From: an uncultured Anderseniella sp.
GTDB lineage: Bacteria; Pseudomonadota; Alphaproteobacteria; Rhizobiales; Aestuariivirgaceae
Reading direction: 5' to 3'
NCBI GenBank assembly: GCA_947488295.1
Contig: CANKYU010000007.1
Span: forward strand, 93,250-157,249
Length of the DNA: 64,000 bases
Shown: positions 49,091 through 57,103 of the stretch, piece after piece
Layout of the letters: every line of letters begins with the position of its first letter
Numbering within the stretch: position 1 is the stretch's first letter
Notes under the pieces: model-generated
Told to the model about the DNA's origin: nothing
The model's database searches: none
Seen by the model: only the letters and a program-made list of their open reading frames with translations
Position numbers and translations under genes: made by a program

Positions 49091-50383
49091 TCAGCGGGTT
49101 TCGAGGTAATCAAGCAATCTCATGAACCAGATGGCCGTGCCAACACCCCGCATCTTTACCGACCGGAACGGGATGGATTTGATCGGTGACGTGGGGAACG
49201 GCAATGCGTCGGCTTGCGCGCCGAGTATGCGTTCAGCCATGACACGTCCCATCACATTGGACATGGCCACGCCGCGACCATTGTAGCCAAGTCCAACCAG
49301 AATGCCGGGTTTCGGCTCATGCAGATGCGGCAGATGATCGTCGGTAAGTGCGATCCGCCCTCCCCATCTATAAGTCCAGTTTACACCTGTGAGTTGGGGA
49401 AAGACCCACTCCGCATCCTTGCGAAGCCAGTCGAAACCGCCAATCTGGCCGGCGCGGTCAAGCTTGCCGAGACCGCCATAGACCATGCGGTTATCGGCTT
49501 CCTTGCGCGCATACATGATGACACGGCGGCTGTCTGAGATGGTGTGCCCCTGTGGCAGGATGCTGTCAATCACATCGCCCGGCAGCGGATCTGTCGCCAT
49601 TTGAATGGGGGTCAGCGGAAGGATCGTGCCGGACAGCTTGGGGATCAGGTCGCCGGTATAGCCGTTGGTAGCCACGACGACCCAGTCGGACCTGACGCTG
49701 CCATGTGCCGTCTTCGCGACCCATTTGTCGCCGTCTTTTTCAAGATCGATCACCGCGCTGCGTCCATGGATTGACACCCCGCGCTGCACTGCCGCCGCGG
49801 CAATGCCGCGAGCCAGGGACATGGGCTGAACGGCGCCACCTCTGGGCGTCACGACACCTGCACCATAGGCAGTACTGCCTGCAAGCTTGTGCAGATCGCC
49901 ACCTTCAACCACGGTCATGCCGGCGCCGTGGACGTTCCATTCCGCAACGCCTTTCCTGGCTGCGGTCAGGGCACGCTTGTTGTGGCACACGCGCAACCAG
50001 CCATTCTGCCGTGCCTGACAGTCAATCTGATAATTCTTGATAAACGAAAACAGTTCGTCGGCCGAGGCGAGAGAGGTTTCCGTCAGCCGCTCAAAATAGG
50101 TCTGCCCCAGCAGTTTTCTGAGCTGGTCGGGTGTATTGAACGGCAACATCGGGTTAACCTGACCGCCAGTGCGACCGGACGCTCCATACGCGACATCCCC
50201 GGCATCCAGTACAACGGCCTTGACGCCTGCCTCGGACAATTTCAAAGCCGTGCGCAAGCCGGTAAAGCCGGCACCGATTATCGTGACTTCCGCCTCAACA
50301 TCTGCCGACAAACGCGGATGATCCGCGCTCGGCGGCGCTGTTGCAGCCCAAAGCGATGGCGGCTTGTCTATGGGAGCGGACAT
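49091..50383 (-). CDS. FAD-dependent oxidoreductase (DAO family, PuuB/OrdL-like)
   Basis: A 430-residue flavoprotein. The FAD loop is VTIIGAGFTGLRTALKLSEAG near residue 35, then DVAYGASGRTGGQVNP, a pattern typical of gamma-glutamylputrescine oxidase (PuuB) and OrdL-like proteins. The C-terminal GLGYNGRGVAMSNVMG closes the FAD site. It oxidises an amine or N-acylated amine to an aldehyde. ATG at 50383 (MSAPIDKPPSL) is preferred over a GTG at 50389; both have weak ribosome sites. An MFS gene lies 57 nt upstream on the same strand and may be co-transcribed. Substrate unknown. Confidence 0.87.
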   Translation of the reverse strand: MSAPIDKPPSLWAATAPPSADHPRLSADVEAEVTIIGAGFTGLRTALKLSEAGVKAVVLDAGDVAYGASGRTGGQVNPMLPFNTPDQLRKLLGQTYFERLTETSLASADELFSFIKNYQIDCQARQNGWLRVCHNKRALTAARKGVAEWNVHGAGMTVVEGGDLHKLAGSTAYGAGVVTPRGGAVQPMSLARGIAAAAVQRGVSIHGRSAVIDLEKDGDKWVAKTAHGSVRSDWVVVATNGYTGDLIPKLSGTILPLTPIQMATDPLPGDVIDSILPQGHTISDSRRVIMYARKEADNRMVYGGLGKLDRAGQIGGFDWLRKDAEWVFPQLTGVNWTYRWGGRIALTDDHLPHLHEPKPGILVGLGYNGRGVAMSNVMGRVMAERILGAQADALPFPTSPIKSIPFRSVKMRGVGTAIWFMRLLDYLETR

Positions 50384-50440
50384 TTGCACTTTCGGTCATT
50401 ATCCCATGAAGAGGCTTGTGCATGTAGCAAGTACTGTCCA

Positions 50441-51619
50441 TCAAGCATTGGGTTTGGGCAATGCCCTGAACACGAAAACCGTTAAAAAACAGGCGGCCAG
50501 CAGCGCCGAACCAAAATGAAATGCCGCACTCGCCGTACCGGCCCGATCGGCCAGATGACCGGCGATCACCGGAGCGAAAACGACACCGGCATAGAACAGC
50601 GTAAAGAAAACACCCATGCCCGCCGCGCGGGTTCCGGGACCAAGAACCGTTGACGGCAGGGCCATGATCGGGCCTGCCGGCAGCCCGGCACACAGTCCGA
50701 GCAGGATGAACACCAGATACACATTGTTTGCGCCCGGGGCGACAAGCAGCAGCAACCCGAACACCACCAGGCCGACCAGCAACACACGATCACGGTGTCC
50801 CAGGCGGTCGGCCAGAAAACCACCCAGAGGCACAGATATCGCCACCAGCCAGAGCGTGACACTTGTCGTTGAACTTGCAGCCGCCAGGGACCAGCCGCGT
50901 TCGACCAGCATGGCAGGGCCAAAACCGAACACCATTGCAAGGGCCCCGTTATACAATCCCCAAATAACTCCGGCGATGATCGTTGCGGCGAGCCGGACAC
51001 CCAGCAAGCGTTCTGAGGCGGCAGCTGACGCCGCAGTTGAGGCAGCTTCAGCAGGATTTCCGCGACTGCCGACCACAAACAACAGCAGACCACACGCTGT
51101 GCTGACCGCAACAGCAGCCAGCGCCACCGTCAGACCACCGGCGACAGCCACCAGGGGCAGCATCAACAGCGCGGCTGCGATGCCAACCGGCCAGGAGTTG
51201 ATGAAAATCCCCATCGCCGTGGCGATTTCGCGGCCGGCAAAATGATCCGTGACGACCTTGGTCATCAAGACATTGAGCAACACACCGCCAGTGCCGGCGA
51301 CCAGCCGCCCGGCGATCTGGCCTTCCCAGCTCTGTGCAGAAAACATCACCCCGGCACCAATCAGCATCAGAACCATGCCAAGTGCGATCACTTTGCGGTC
51401 GCCGAAACGCTGTCCGATGGCACCGCCGGGCAAGGCGAATATCAGGCCGGGCGCCAGATACAACCCAATCAGGAAACCGATATCCGACAACTCGACCCCG
51501 AAGACCGTCATATAGACCGGAGACAGGGCCGCAACTGACTGGAACTGAAAAGCCATTGTCACGCGCGCCGTAAACAGCACGGCGAGCACAAACCAGCGAT
51601 TGGAGGCGTGCTGTTGCAT
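50441..51619 (-). CDS. Major facilitator superfamily transporter
   Basis: A 392-residue inner-membrane protein with about 12 hydrophobic segments. The MFS motif A between helices 2 and 3 is GGAIGQRFGDRKVIALG, and the second half has its relic GGFLADRLGHRDRV. Helices are rich in Gly and Ala. AAAGGACAG precedes the ATG. The family includes cyanate, sugar and drug transporters; no substrate motif is evident. The FAD oxidoreductase follows after 57 nt, so the transporter may import its amine substrate or export its product, which is inference. Confidence 0.88.
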   Translation of the reverse strand: MQQHASNRWFVLAVLFTARVTMAFQFQSVAALSPVYMTVFGVELSDIGFLIGLYLAPGLIFALPGGAIGQRFGDRKVIALGMVLMLIGAGVMFSAQSWEGQIAGRLVAGTGGVLLNVLMTKVVTDHFAGREIATAMGIFINSWPVGIAAALLMLPLVAVAGGLTVALAAVAVSTACGLLLFVVGSRGNPAEAASTAASAAASERLLGVRLAATIIAGVIWGLYNGALAMVFGFGPAMLVERGWSLAAASSTTSVTLWLVAISVPLGGFLADRLGHRDRVLLVGLVVFGLLLLVAPGANNVYLVFILLGLCAGLPAGPIMALPSTVLGPGTRAAGMGVFFTLFYAGVVFAPVIAGHLADRAGTASAAFHFGSALLAACFLTVFVFRALPKPNA

Positions 51620-51695
51620 TATCTGTCCTTTAGCCGCTGATGGGGATCGCGGAACCCGGGGCGCTATGCCTGCAGGAACACCCCTGGTGTTTCGA

Positions 51696-52109
51696 TCAAG
51701 CCCATCCCAGCGCCTTCAGCGAATGATCGGCGTTCCAGACCTTGGTCATGTGAGCGATCCTGGAGCCCTTGAATTGCATGACATAGACATAGTCTGCCGC
51801 AACCGTCTTGCCGGTCGGAGGCACCGGACCGCCGTCGCCGGTGTGGGTGCCGTGAAACACCGCAGCAGCGACAACCGCGCCGCGATCATCATCAACCGCG
51901 AAGGCCTTGAGCTCATAGTGGCCATCGGGTATCGGGCCCAGCAGGCCCTTCATCCACTCCGTGTAGACTTCAAGGCTGGTCACCTCGGCCAGTGCGTCGG
52001 ACTGGCAGGAGAAGGTCGCTGCGTCCTGACACCACGCCTTGCAGGCATCCCACCCCTTGCCGGTTTCGCAGGCTTCGAAGAAGTCCCTTGCAGTCTCATG
52101 AATAGCCAT
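51696..52109 (-). CDS. SnoaL/NTF2-like domain protein
   Basis: A 137-residue single-domain protein of the NTF2-like cone fold, inferred from MAIHETARDFFEACETGKGWDACKAWC, AEVTSLEVYTEWMKGLL, VVAAAVFHGTHTGDGG and ADYVYVMQFKGSRIAHMTKVWN. Such proteins act as small-molecule isomerases, dehydratases, cyclases or binding proteins. ATG at 52109 has GGAGGATCG upstream; in-frame sequence farther upstream runs into the divergent regulator and lacks homology to the fold. It is divergent from the HTH-GAF regulator at 52319 with 209 bp between, so it is a likely target. Confidence 0.78.
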   Translation of the reverse strand: MAIHETARDFFEACETGKGWDACKAWCQDAATFSCQSDALAEVTSLEVYTEWMKGLLGPIPDGHYELKAFAVDDDRGAVVAAAVFHGTHTGDGGPVPPTGKTVAADYVYVMQFKGSRIAHMTKVWNADHSLKALGWA

Positions 52110-52318
52110 TGTTCGATCCTCCACTGATTTGTCAGCATGTTTGCAGCTTGAACATCGGAATGAGTGTCGCCCATAAATTGAGGCCGGGATATCGGCCATA
52201 TGCAGTATTTTCTGGTCCAACTGCGGCGGCTGGCCTACAGCACTTGCAGTATTGACGCCCGATCTAACGATCAACACGATCAGTCTGCCCGGAAAGTCTG
52301 CTGAAAAAGGAACCGGCC

Positions 52319-53149
52319 TTGCACGAAGACCGCCTGAGCCCCAGGGAACTTGAAATCGCCCGAGCCTATGCGCTGGGAGACACCTACCACCGCATCGCCG
52401 ACCGGCTCTGCATCGCACCATCCACGGTTCGCACGCACCTGGCGGCGATATACCGGAAGCTTGAAGTGTCCTCAAAACTTGAACTGCACAAGATGCTGGA
52501 CGGCGCGACACCCAGCCGCAAGAGCCAGGCCGAGCAGGCGGAAATCATTTCAGAACTTGCATTGAGCCTGGAGGAGGCGATCAGCCGCGAGCGCGCACTG
52601 AGTGAAGTGCTGCGCATCATCAGCGGGACCGAAGGCCAGGTCAGGGAAGTCATCGCGGCGCTGCTGGATTATGCACTGGAACTGTGCGACGCCGAATTCG
52701 GGCTGCTGTTTATCTGCACCCCGACAAACGGTTTCAGGGCCACCTACAGCAGAGGCATCCCGCAGGCTTTTCAGGAGTGGTTCACAGCGCAGGGTGAAAT
52801 TCTGGCCGGGCCCGAAACCGCGCTTGGCCGAATGGCAGCCAGTCATGAGGTCGTGAACATCAGCGATGTACGGGCCGAGGAAGTTTACCGGACAGGTGAT
52901 CCGCTTAGAGACGCAACAGCCAAACTCGGCGGCGCCCGTTCGTTTACGGCTATTCCAATGCTGGCAGGCAAACGCCTGGTCGGCGCTTTCACAATTTACC
53001 GGCAAAGCGTACGCCCGTTCGATGAAAAAGCCATGCAGTTGGCCCGCATGTTCGCCGACCAGAGCGTCATCGCGGTCGAGAATGCGCGGATGATGAGTGA
53101 ACTGCGCTCAACGGTCGGGCAATCGGCTCAAAAACCTGCCGCTGTGTGA
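52319..53149 (+). CDS. LuxR-type HTH and GAF domain regulator
   Basis: A 276-residue protein with an unusual order. A LuxR/GerE helix-turn-helix is at the N-terminus (LSPRELEIARAYALGDTYHRIADRLCIAPSTVRTHLAAIYRKLEVSSKLEL), a coiled segment follows (about residues 65-100), and a GAF sensor domain ends the protein (EVIAALLDYALELCDAEFGLLFICTP to FADQSVIAVENARMM). In most LuxR-type regulators the HTH is C-terminal. TTG at 52319 is used, with AAAGGA 8 nt upstream. It probably senses a small molecule and controls the divergent SnoaL-like gene. Confidence 0.85.
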   Translation: MHEDRLSPRELEIARAYALGDTYHRIADRLCIAPSTVRTHLAAIYRKLEVSSKLELHKMLDGATPSRKSQAEQAEIISELALSLEEAISRERALSEVLRIISGTEGQVREVIAALLDYALELCDAEFGLLFICTPTNGFRATYSRGIPQAFQEWFTAQGEILAGPETALGRMAASHEVVNISDVRAEEVYRTGDPLRDATAKLGGARSFTAIPMLAGKRLVGAFTIYRQSVRPFDEKAMQLARMFADQSVIAVENARMMSELRSTVGQSAQKPAAV

Positions 53150-53240
53150 CGGCCAATTAAGCTTCCAGAAAACCACGGTGCGACTTTTGCCGGGAGGCGC
53201 AATTTGCGGTCCCATCGCCAACCCCACGGTATTCAGATAT

Positions 53241-53312
53241 GTCAGCAGGTTAGCAGGTTAGCAGGTTAGCGGGTTAGCGGGTTAGCTGGTTAGCGGGTTG
53301 GCGGGTTAGAAG
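53241..53312. repeat. Nine tandem copies of an 8-bp unit
   Basis: The consensus GTTAGCGG repeats nine times with few changes (GTCAGCAG, GTTAGCAG twice, GTTAGCGG three times, GTTAGCTG, GTTGGCGG, GTTAGAAG). It lies in the gap between the HTH-GAF regulator and the phosphagen kinase, ending about 120 nt before the kinase start. It is not in a reading frame. Copy number may vary by replication slippage. Confidence 0.9.
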
Positions 53313-53432
53313 GCGAGCAATCCGAAGTGACCGGCTGGATCAACGTCTCGAACGGGCGGTGTGTGGGATTGACTGAATGTGAGCATGTCGAAAACATGAG
53401 TAACCGTGCAAACTACACGGTAGAGCGTGACG

Positions 53433-54539
53433 ATGCCCTTTGATGAAAAGATCGACCTGATTGCCAAGCTCAAGTCCGAGAACCCGGCCAACATTGCATT
53501 GCAGTGTTTCGATCCGGCCTATTTCCAAACACTTGATTCAGACGGCCAGCGCCGCCTGATGGCCTGCCTTAACTCCGGCATCGAAAACCCAGACAGCGAG
53601 ATGGGCTGTTATGCCTGCCAACCGGGCGATTACGACGACTTTCGCCCATTTTTCGCTAAAGCCCTGGCGGCCCGTCACAAAGTCCCGAAGGACGCACGGC
53701 ACGAAAACAACTGGTCTCTTGAAGGAGTTGGGGAGCTACCGGACGGTGGCGTTCTCGACTTCTCTGCCATTGGTCTGCCTGCGCTGTCGATGCGCGTGCG
53801 GGTCGGGCGCAACCTTGCCGACTTCTCATTGCCCGGCAGCATGACACGCGACGACCGTGTCTCGCTTGAAGCCCGGATGATGGACCCATTCGGGAAACTC
53901 ATTGCCGATCCCGGTTTTGGCGGAGCGTATCATTCATTGACCCCCGGCAGTCCGAACGAAATTGATGCGGCTGCCTATCAGAAACTTGTCGATGACCACA
54001 TCATGTTCAAGGACATGAGTAATGATACTTATCTGACCGCTGCCGGCATCGCGTCGGACTGGCCTTACGGACGCGGATGCTACGTTTCGGCGGATCGCGG
54101 CTTCATCGTCTGGGTGGGTGAGGAAGACCACCTGCGCATCATTTGTATGGAGCATGGCACGATCCTCAACCGGGTATTCGACAGGCTGAAAGCAGCGCTT
54201 GACATGGTTTCAGGCATTGAGGGGCTGGAATTTGCCATGTCCGGTGATTACGGCGTTGTGACCTCCTGCCCGACAAACCTGGGAACGGCAATGCGCGCTT
54301 CAGTGCTCATTCAATTGCCAAACCTGACTTCAGACGGAACTGATAAACGCGCAAAGCAGATTGCGAAACCGCTTGGTCTTGCAGTTCGTGGCCTCGGCGG
54401 CGAACACACACCGATCGGGGCTGACGGCACAGTGGACATCTCGCCCTCGGCAAGGTTCTGCATCACCGAAGCTGAGATCATAGCAGCCCTTTACAAGGGC
54501 ATCTCGCTGTTGAAAAAGGAAGAAGACCGCGCGTCCTAG
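53433..54539 (+). CDS. ATP:guanido phosphotransferase (arginine kinase-like phosphagen kinase)
   Basis: A 368-residue phosphagen kinase, the normal length of animal arginine kinases (about 357). The active-site signature CPTNLGT contains Cys279. Glu231 in WVGEEDHLR and Glu327 in VRGLGGEHT match the two catalytic carboxylates. Phosphate-binding Arg residues sit in SMRVRVGR, DHLR, AMRASV and VRGLGG. The N-terminal substrate-specificity loop is NSGIENPDSEMGCYA, as in arginine kinases. Family knowledge: they store ATP as a phosphoguanidine. ATG at 53433 is chosen; GTG at 53427 is an alternative. It stands alone, with nine 8-bp repeats upstream. Acceptor arginine is inferred from the loop; another guanidine is possible. 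Confidence 0.93.
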   Translation: MPFDEKIDLIAKLKSENPANIALQCFDPAYFQTLDSDGQRRLMACLNSGIENPDSEMGCYACQPGDYDDFRPFFAKALAARHKVPKDARHENNWSLEGVGELPDGGVLDFSAIGLPALSMRVRVGRNLADFSLPGSMTRDDRVSLEARMMDPFGKLIADPGFGGAYHSLTPGSPNEIDAAAYQKLVDDHIMFKDMSNDTYLTAAGIASDWPYGRGCYVSADRGFIVWVGEEDHLRIICMEHGTILNRVFDRLKAALDMVSGIEGLEFAMSGDYGVVTSCPTNLGTAMRASVLIQLPNLTSDGTDKRAKQIAKPLGLAVRGLGGEHTPIGADGTVDISPSARFCITEAEIIAALYKGISLLKKEEDRAS

Positions 54540-54628
54540 CATCGCCACGTGTCTATCTGTTCGGTCCTGAACCGGCAGTTTTGAAAAAACCGCAGCGCGA
54601 AGACCATATCCTGACAAGGCCTGGGCCT

Positions 54629-55204
54629 TTATGCGGTAACACCGCCGAACACCAGATACAACAAGAGCCCGACAGACATCAGTCCCTGGACAATGATGAT
54701 GGCATACCAGACATTTGGCCGTTGCCTGTGTGGGGAGTGCTGGCTGACGACCGTCATTTGCCCCCGGGACTTCTCCTGCAGCCATTTTACCTGCGACGCC
54801 GGCATCACCAGTTTCACATCCGGCGCACTTTCAAACTCCAGCTCGCAGGATTTTGCATTCAGGTACCAGAACTGCTTCCAGCCCTTGATCTCGGCATACG
54901 GAATGAACAGCGGCTTGTGGAAGAATGAAAATGGCGGAATGACACTCAGTGCAAGGCCCTGTTCATGAACACCAATCGTCAGTATCCCGTTGTAGGATTT
55001 CGACGCAAACGCCTTGCCGTAAGCGACAGCGTGTTGAAAGTACCGGGTTTCGATGGGGCGTTGCCACGGGGCTTCGTAAAACTCGCCGAGATAACGCCAG
55101 TAGTGAGAATCCCTGAAGTAGATAATGTAAAGAGAGCCGCCAAATACGCCGAAGCCTATCAACATAAGCCAAGCTTTTTCGAGTATTTCCGCGATTGTCA
55201 TCAT
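54629..55204 (-). CDS. Membrane protein of unknown function
   Basis: A 191-residue protein with one hydrophobic segment near each end (AWLMLIGFGVFGGSLYIIYF at about 11-30 and WYAIIIVQGLMSVGLLLYLVFGG at about 166-188) and a soluble middle of about 130 residues with a PH-like pattern (LSVIPPFSFFHKPLFIPYAEIKGWKQF, then LVMPASQVKWLQEK). No family is recognised. GGAGG precedes two consecutive ATG codons (55204, 55201). It converges on the phosphagen kinase with an 89-nt gap, and the 214-nt stretch before it (55205-55418) shows no gene but a short GC-rich palindrome near 55345-55360. Confidence 0.75.
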   Translation of the reverse strand: MMTIAEILEKAWLMLIGFGVFGGSLYIIYFRDSHYWRYLGEFYEAPWQRPIETRYFQHAVAYGKAFASKSYNGILTIGVHEQGLALSVIPPFSFFHKPLFIPYAEIKGWKQFWYLNAKSCELEFESAPDVKLVMPASQVKWLQEKSRGQMTVVSQHSPHRQRPNVWYAIIIVQGLMSVGLLLYLVFGGVTA

Positions 55205-55418
55205 GCCTCCTGCCGTTCCCCCGGGTCTTACCTGAACACAAGGCCTGCGTGTCCTTGCCAGGAGGGGTGGGCCGAAACTACGAAAACACCTTTAAGATTT
55301 CCTGATGGCGTTCTGGTTTACGCGCGAAACCGCCGCTCCGTGCGCCTGCCTGGCAGGCACAGGAGGCGTAAGACTGCCACAAGGGTTGCCGGACCGAACG
55401 GTGCTGACAACCGTAGCC

Positions 55419-56582
55419 CTATTCCGCCGCCACTTTCGCAGCGCCCGACTTGTCCGGGCACAGCCTGGCCACCAGGTATTTCTGGAAATCGTGGATTGCG
55501 CGCTCCAGATAGCTCAAGGGTCCGGCCTTCGCCAGAGCACCGTGGGCGCCCTTGAAAATGCCTTCCACGACGAACCGGTCTTCCTCGTTGACATGGTCAA
55601 AAAACGACACCAGGTCTTTCAGGGCTGCCTTTTTGTTGGGAAACGCGGCAATGCGTTCCGGCGCAAGTGCTACACCAAAACGCACATGCACTTCTCCAAC
55701 ACCCTTGGGCCTCAGCGACAGATACCAGACATGATCGGGAGCCAGCACGTACATGTGGGCCGGGAACACTGTCGGCATGATGGTGGTATACCGCCAGCGG
55801 CCTTCAAGATAGTCGTTGGCCTCAGCCGCCAGCCCGTAGGTCGCGGTTTCGCCCTTGGTGAAGGTCTGCCAGGTAAAATGGGAACTGACTTCGTCCGGAA
55901 ACACCGTGTCTTCGAGCCCGATCCACTGCCCTACAGTTGCCTTGTGCGCTACGGGAAGATGATAGCCTTCCATGAAGTTTTCAGTCAGCAGCTTCCAGTT
56001 TGTCTGCCAGACATGATCCTGGGTTTCGCATGGCACATACCTGTCCATGCGGAACTGCGCGACCAGATCGTGCATCGGTGCCAGCAACTCCGCGACCGGT
56101 GCAACATCCCGGTTCAGCGTGATGTAGATCCAGCCGTTCCAGATCTCGGTGCGGATCTCCGGAAGGCAGAAATCTTGTTTGTTGAAGGCTTTGGACCTGT
56201 CCATCTGAGATGCCCCGCGCAACGACCCGTCCTGTCCGTAGGTCCATGCGTGATAGGGGCAGACAATGGTTCTGGTGTTGCCGGAGCCTTCCAGCAACTG
56301 CATCATGCGATGACGGCAGACATTGGAAAATGACCGGATCAACCCGTCTTTCTGGCGAATACAGAACACCGGCTGATCGCCGATGGAAAACGTCACATAG
56401 TCGCCGGGCTCGGGGATATCTGCAGCCAGTCCGGGGCAATGCCATTCGCGTTCAAAGAGTTCACGCAGCTCAAGCTCCAGCATTTCCGGACTGGTGTAAA
56501 TCTCCGGCGGAGAGCTGAATGCCTCGTCAAGCGGGCTCGCCGCCGTATCCTGCAATTTCCCAAGCGCATCCTGAAGAACCAT
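55419..56582 (-). CDS. Rieske non-heme iron oxygenase alpha subunit
   Basis: A 387-residue oxygenase. The Rieske 2Fe-2S ligands are Cys89, His91, Cys108 and His111 (CRHR and CPYHAW). The mononuclear-iron region NWKLLTENFMEGYHLPVAHK has Asn202, His208 and His213; a Glu or Asp further on completes the site. The layout suits quaternary-amine demethylases such as glycine betaine monooxygenase GbcA and stachydrine demethylase, as well as aromatic hydroxylases. GGAAGGATG precedes the ATG. It follows a RidA-family gene by 15 nt. No ferredoxin reductase gene is adjacent. N-demethylation of a betaine is favoured but unproven. Confidence 0.88.
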   Translation of the reverse strand: MVLQDALGKLQDTAASPLDEAFSSPPEIYTSPEMLELELRELFEREWHCPGLAADIPEPGDYVTFSIGDQPVFCIRQKDGLIRSFSNVCRHRMMQLLEGSGNTRTIVCPYHAWTYGQDGSLRGASQMDRSKAFNKQDFCLPEIRTEIWNGWIYITLNRDVAPVAELLAPMHDLVAQFRMDRYVPCETQDHVWQTNWKLLTENFMEGYHLPVAHKATVGQWIGLEDTVFPDEVSSHFTWQTFTKGETATYGLAAEANDYLEGRWRYTTIMPTVFPAHMYVLAPDHVWYLSLRPKGVGEVHVRFGVALAPERIAAFPNKKAALKDLVSFFDHVNEEDRFVVEGIFKGAHGALAKAGPLSYLERAIHDFQKYLVARLCPDKSGAAKVAAE

Positions 56583-56597
56583 CTGAACATCCTTCCA

Positions 56598-57014
56598 TCA
56601 TTCCGGAATGACCGCTGTCACCTCGATTTCAACCACCCATTCAGGCCGGGCCAGAGCCGGCACGACAAGTCCGGTAGAACAGGGAAATACCCCTGCCAGC
56701 CACTTGCCCATTTCCTGATATACCGCTTCGCGATAGCGAATGTCTGTCACATAAACGACAATCCGGCAGATATGCGCGAGCTCGGAACCGGCTTCTTCCA
56801 GCAGCATCTTGATGTTTTCCATGGCCTTTGCCGTCTGCTGGCCCGCATCTCCGGCATGCAGGCTCTCGCGGCTGTCCAGATCCTGCGCCACCTGACCGCG
56901 CAGGAATACCATGGTGCCGCGAGCCACCACCCCCTGTGACAGATCATTGGACAAATTCTGCTCAGGATACGTATCCTTGGTGTTGAACGGTCTGATGCGC
57001 TGGTGCACGGGCAT
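56598..57014 (-). CDS. RidA-family protein
   Basis: A 138-residue RidA-fold protein, paralogous in family to the one at 16877. Core segments are VVARGTMVFLRGQVAQDL, AMENIKMLLEEAGSELAHICRIVVYVTDIRYR and VVEIEVTAVIPE. RidA proteins deaminate unstable enamine/imine products. The position 15 nt before the Rieske oxygenase start suggests it handles an imine released by that enzyme. ATG at 57014 has GGAGA 9 nt upstream. Confidence 0.87.
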   Translation of the reverse strand: MPVHQRIRPFNTKDTYPEQNLSNDLSQGVVARGTMVFLRGQVAQDLDSRESLHAGDAGQQTAKAMENIKMLLEEAGSELAHICRIVVYVTDIRYREAVYQEMGKWLAGVFPCSTGLVVPALARPEWVVEIEVTAVIPE

Positions 57015-57103
57015 TGGCTGGTTCTCCTGGTTCCACTTTCCGTGTATTAATTCCTCAATCTGCCCGTTCCACAAGCAAGTTTTATCGAAGCAGAAAGAAT
57101 ACT

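Noticed and set aside
53241..53312. CRISPR array
   Set aside because: The 8-bp units are directly tandem with no spacers and no cas genes are nearby.
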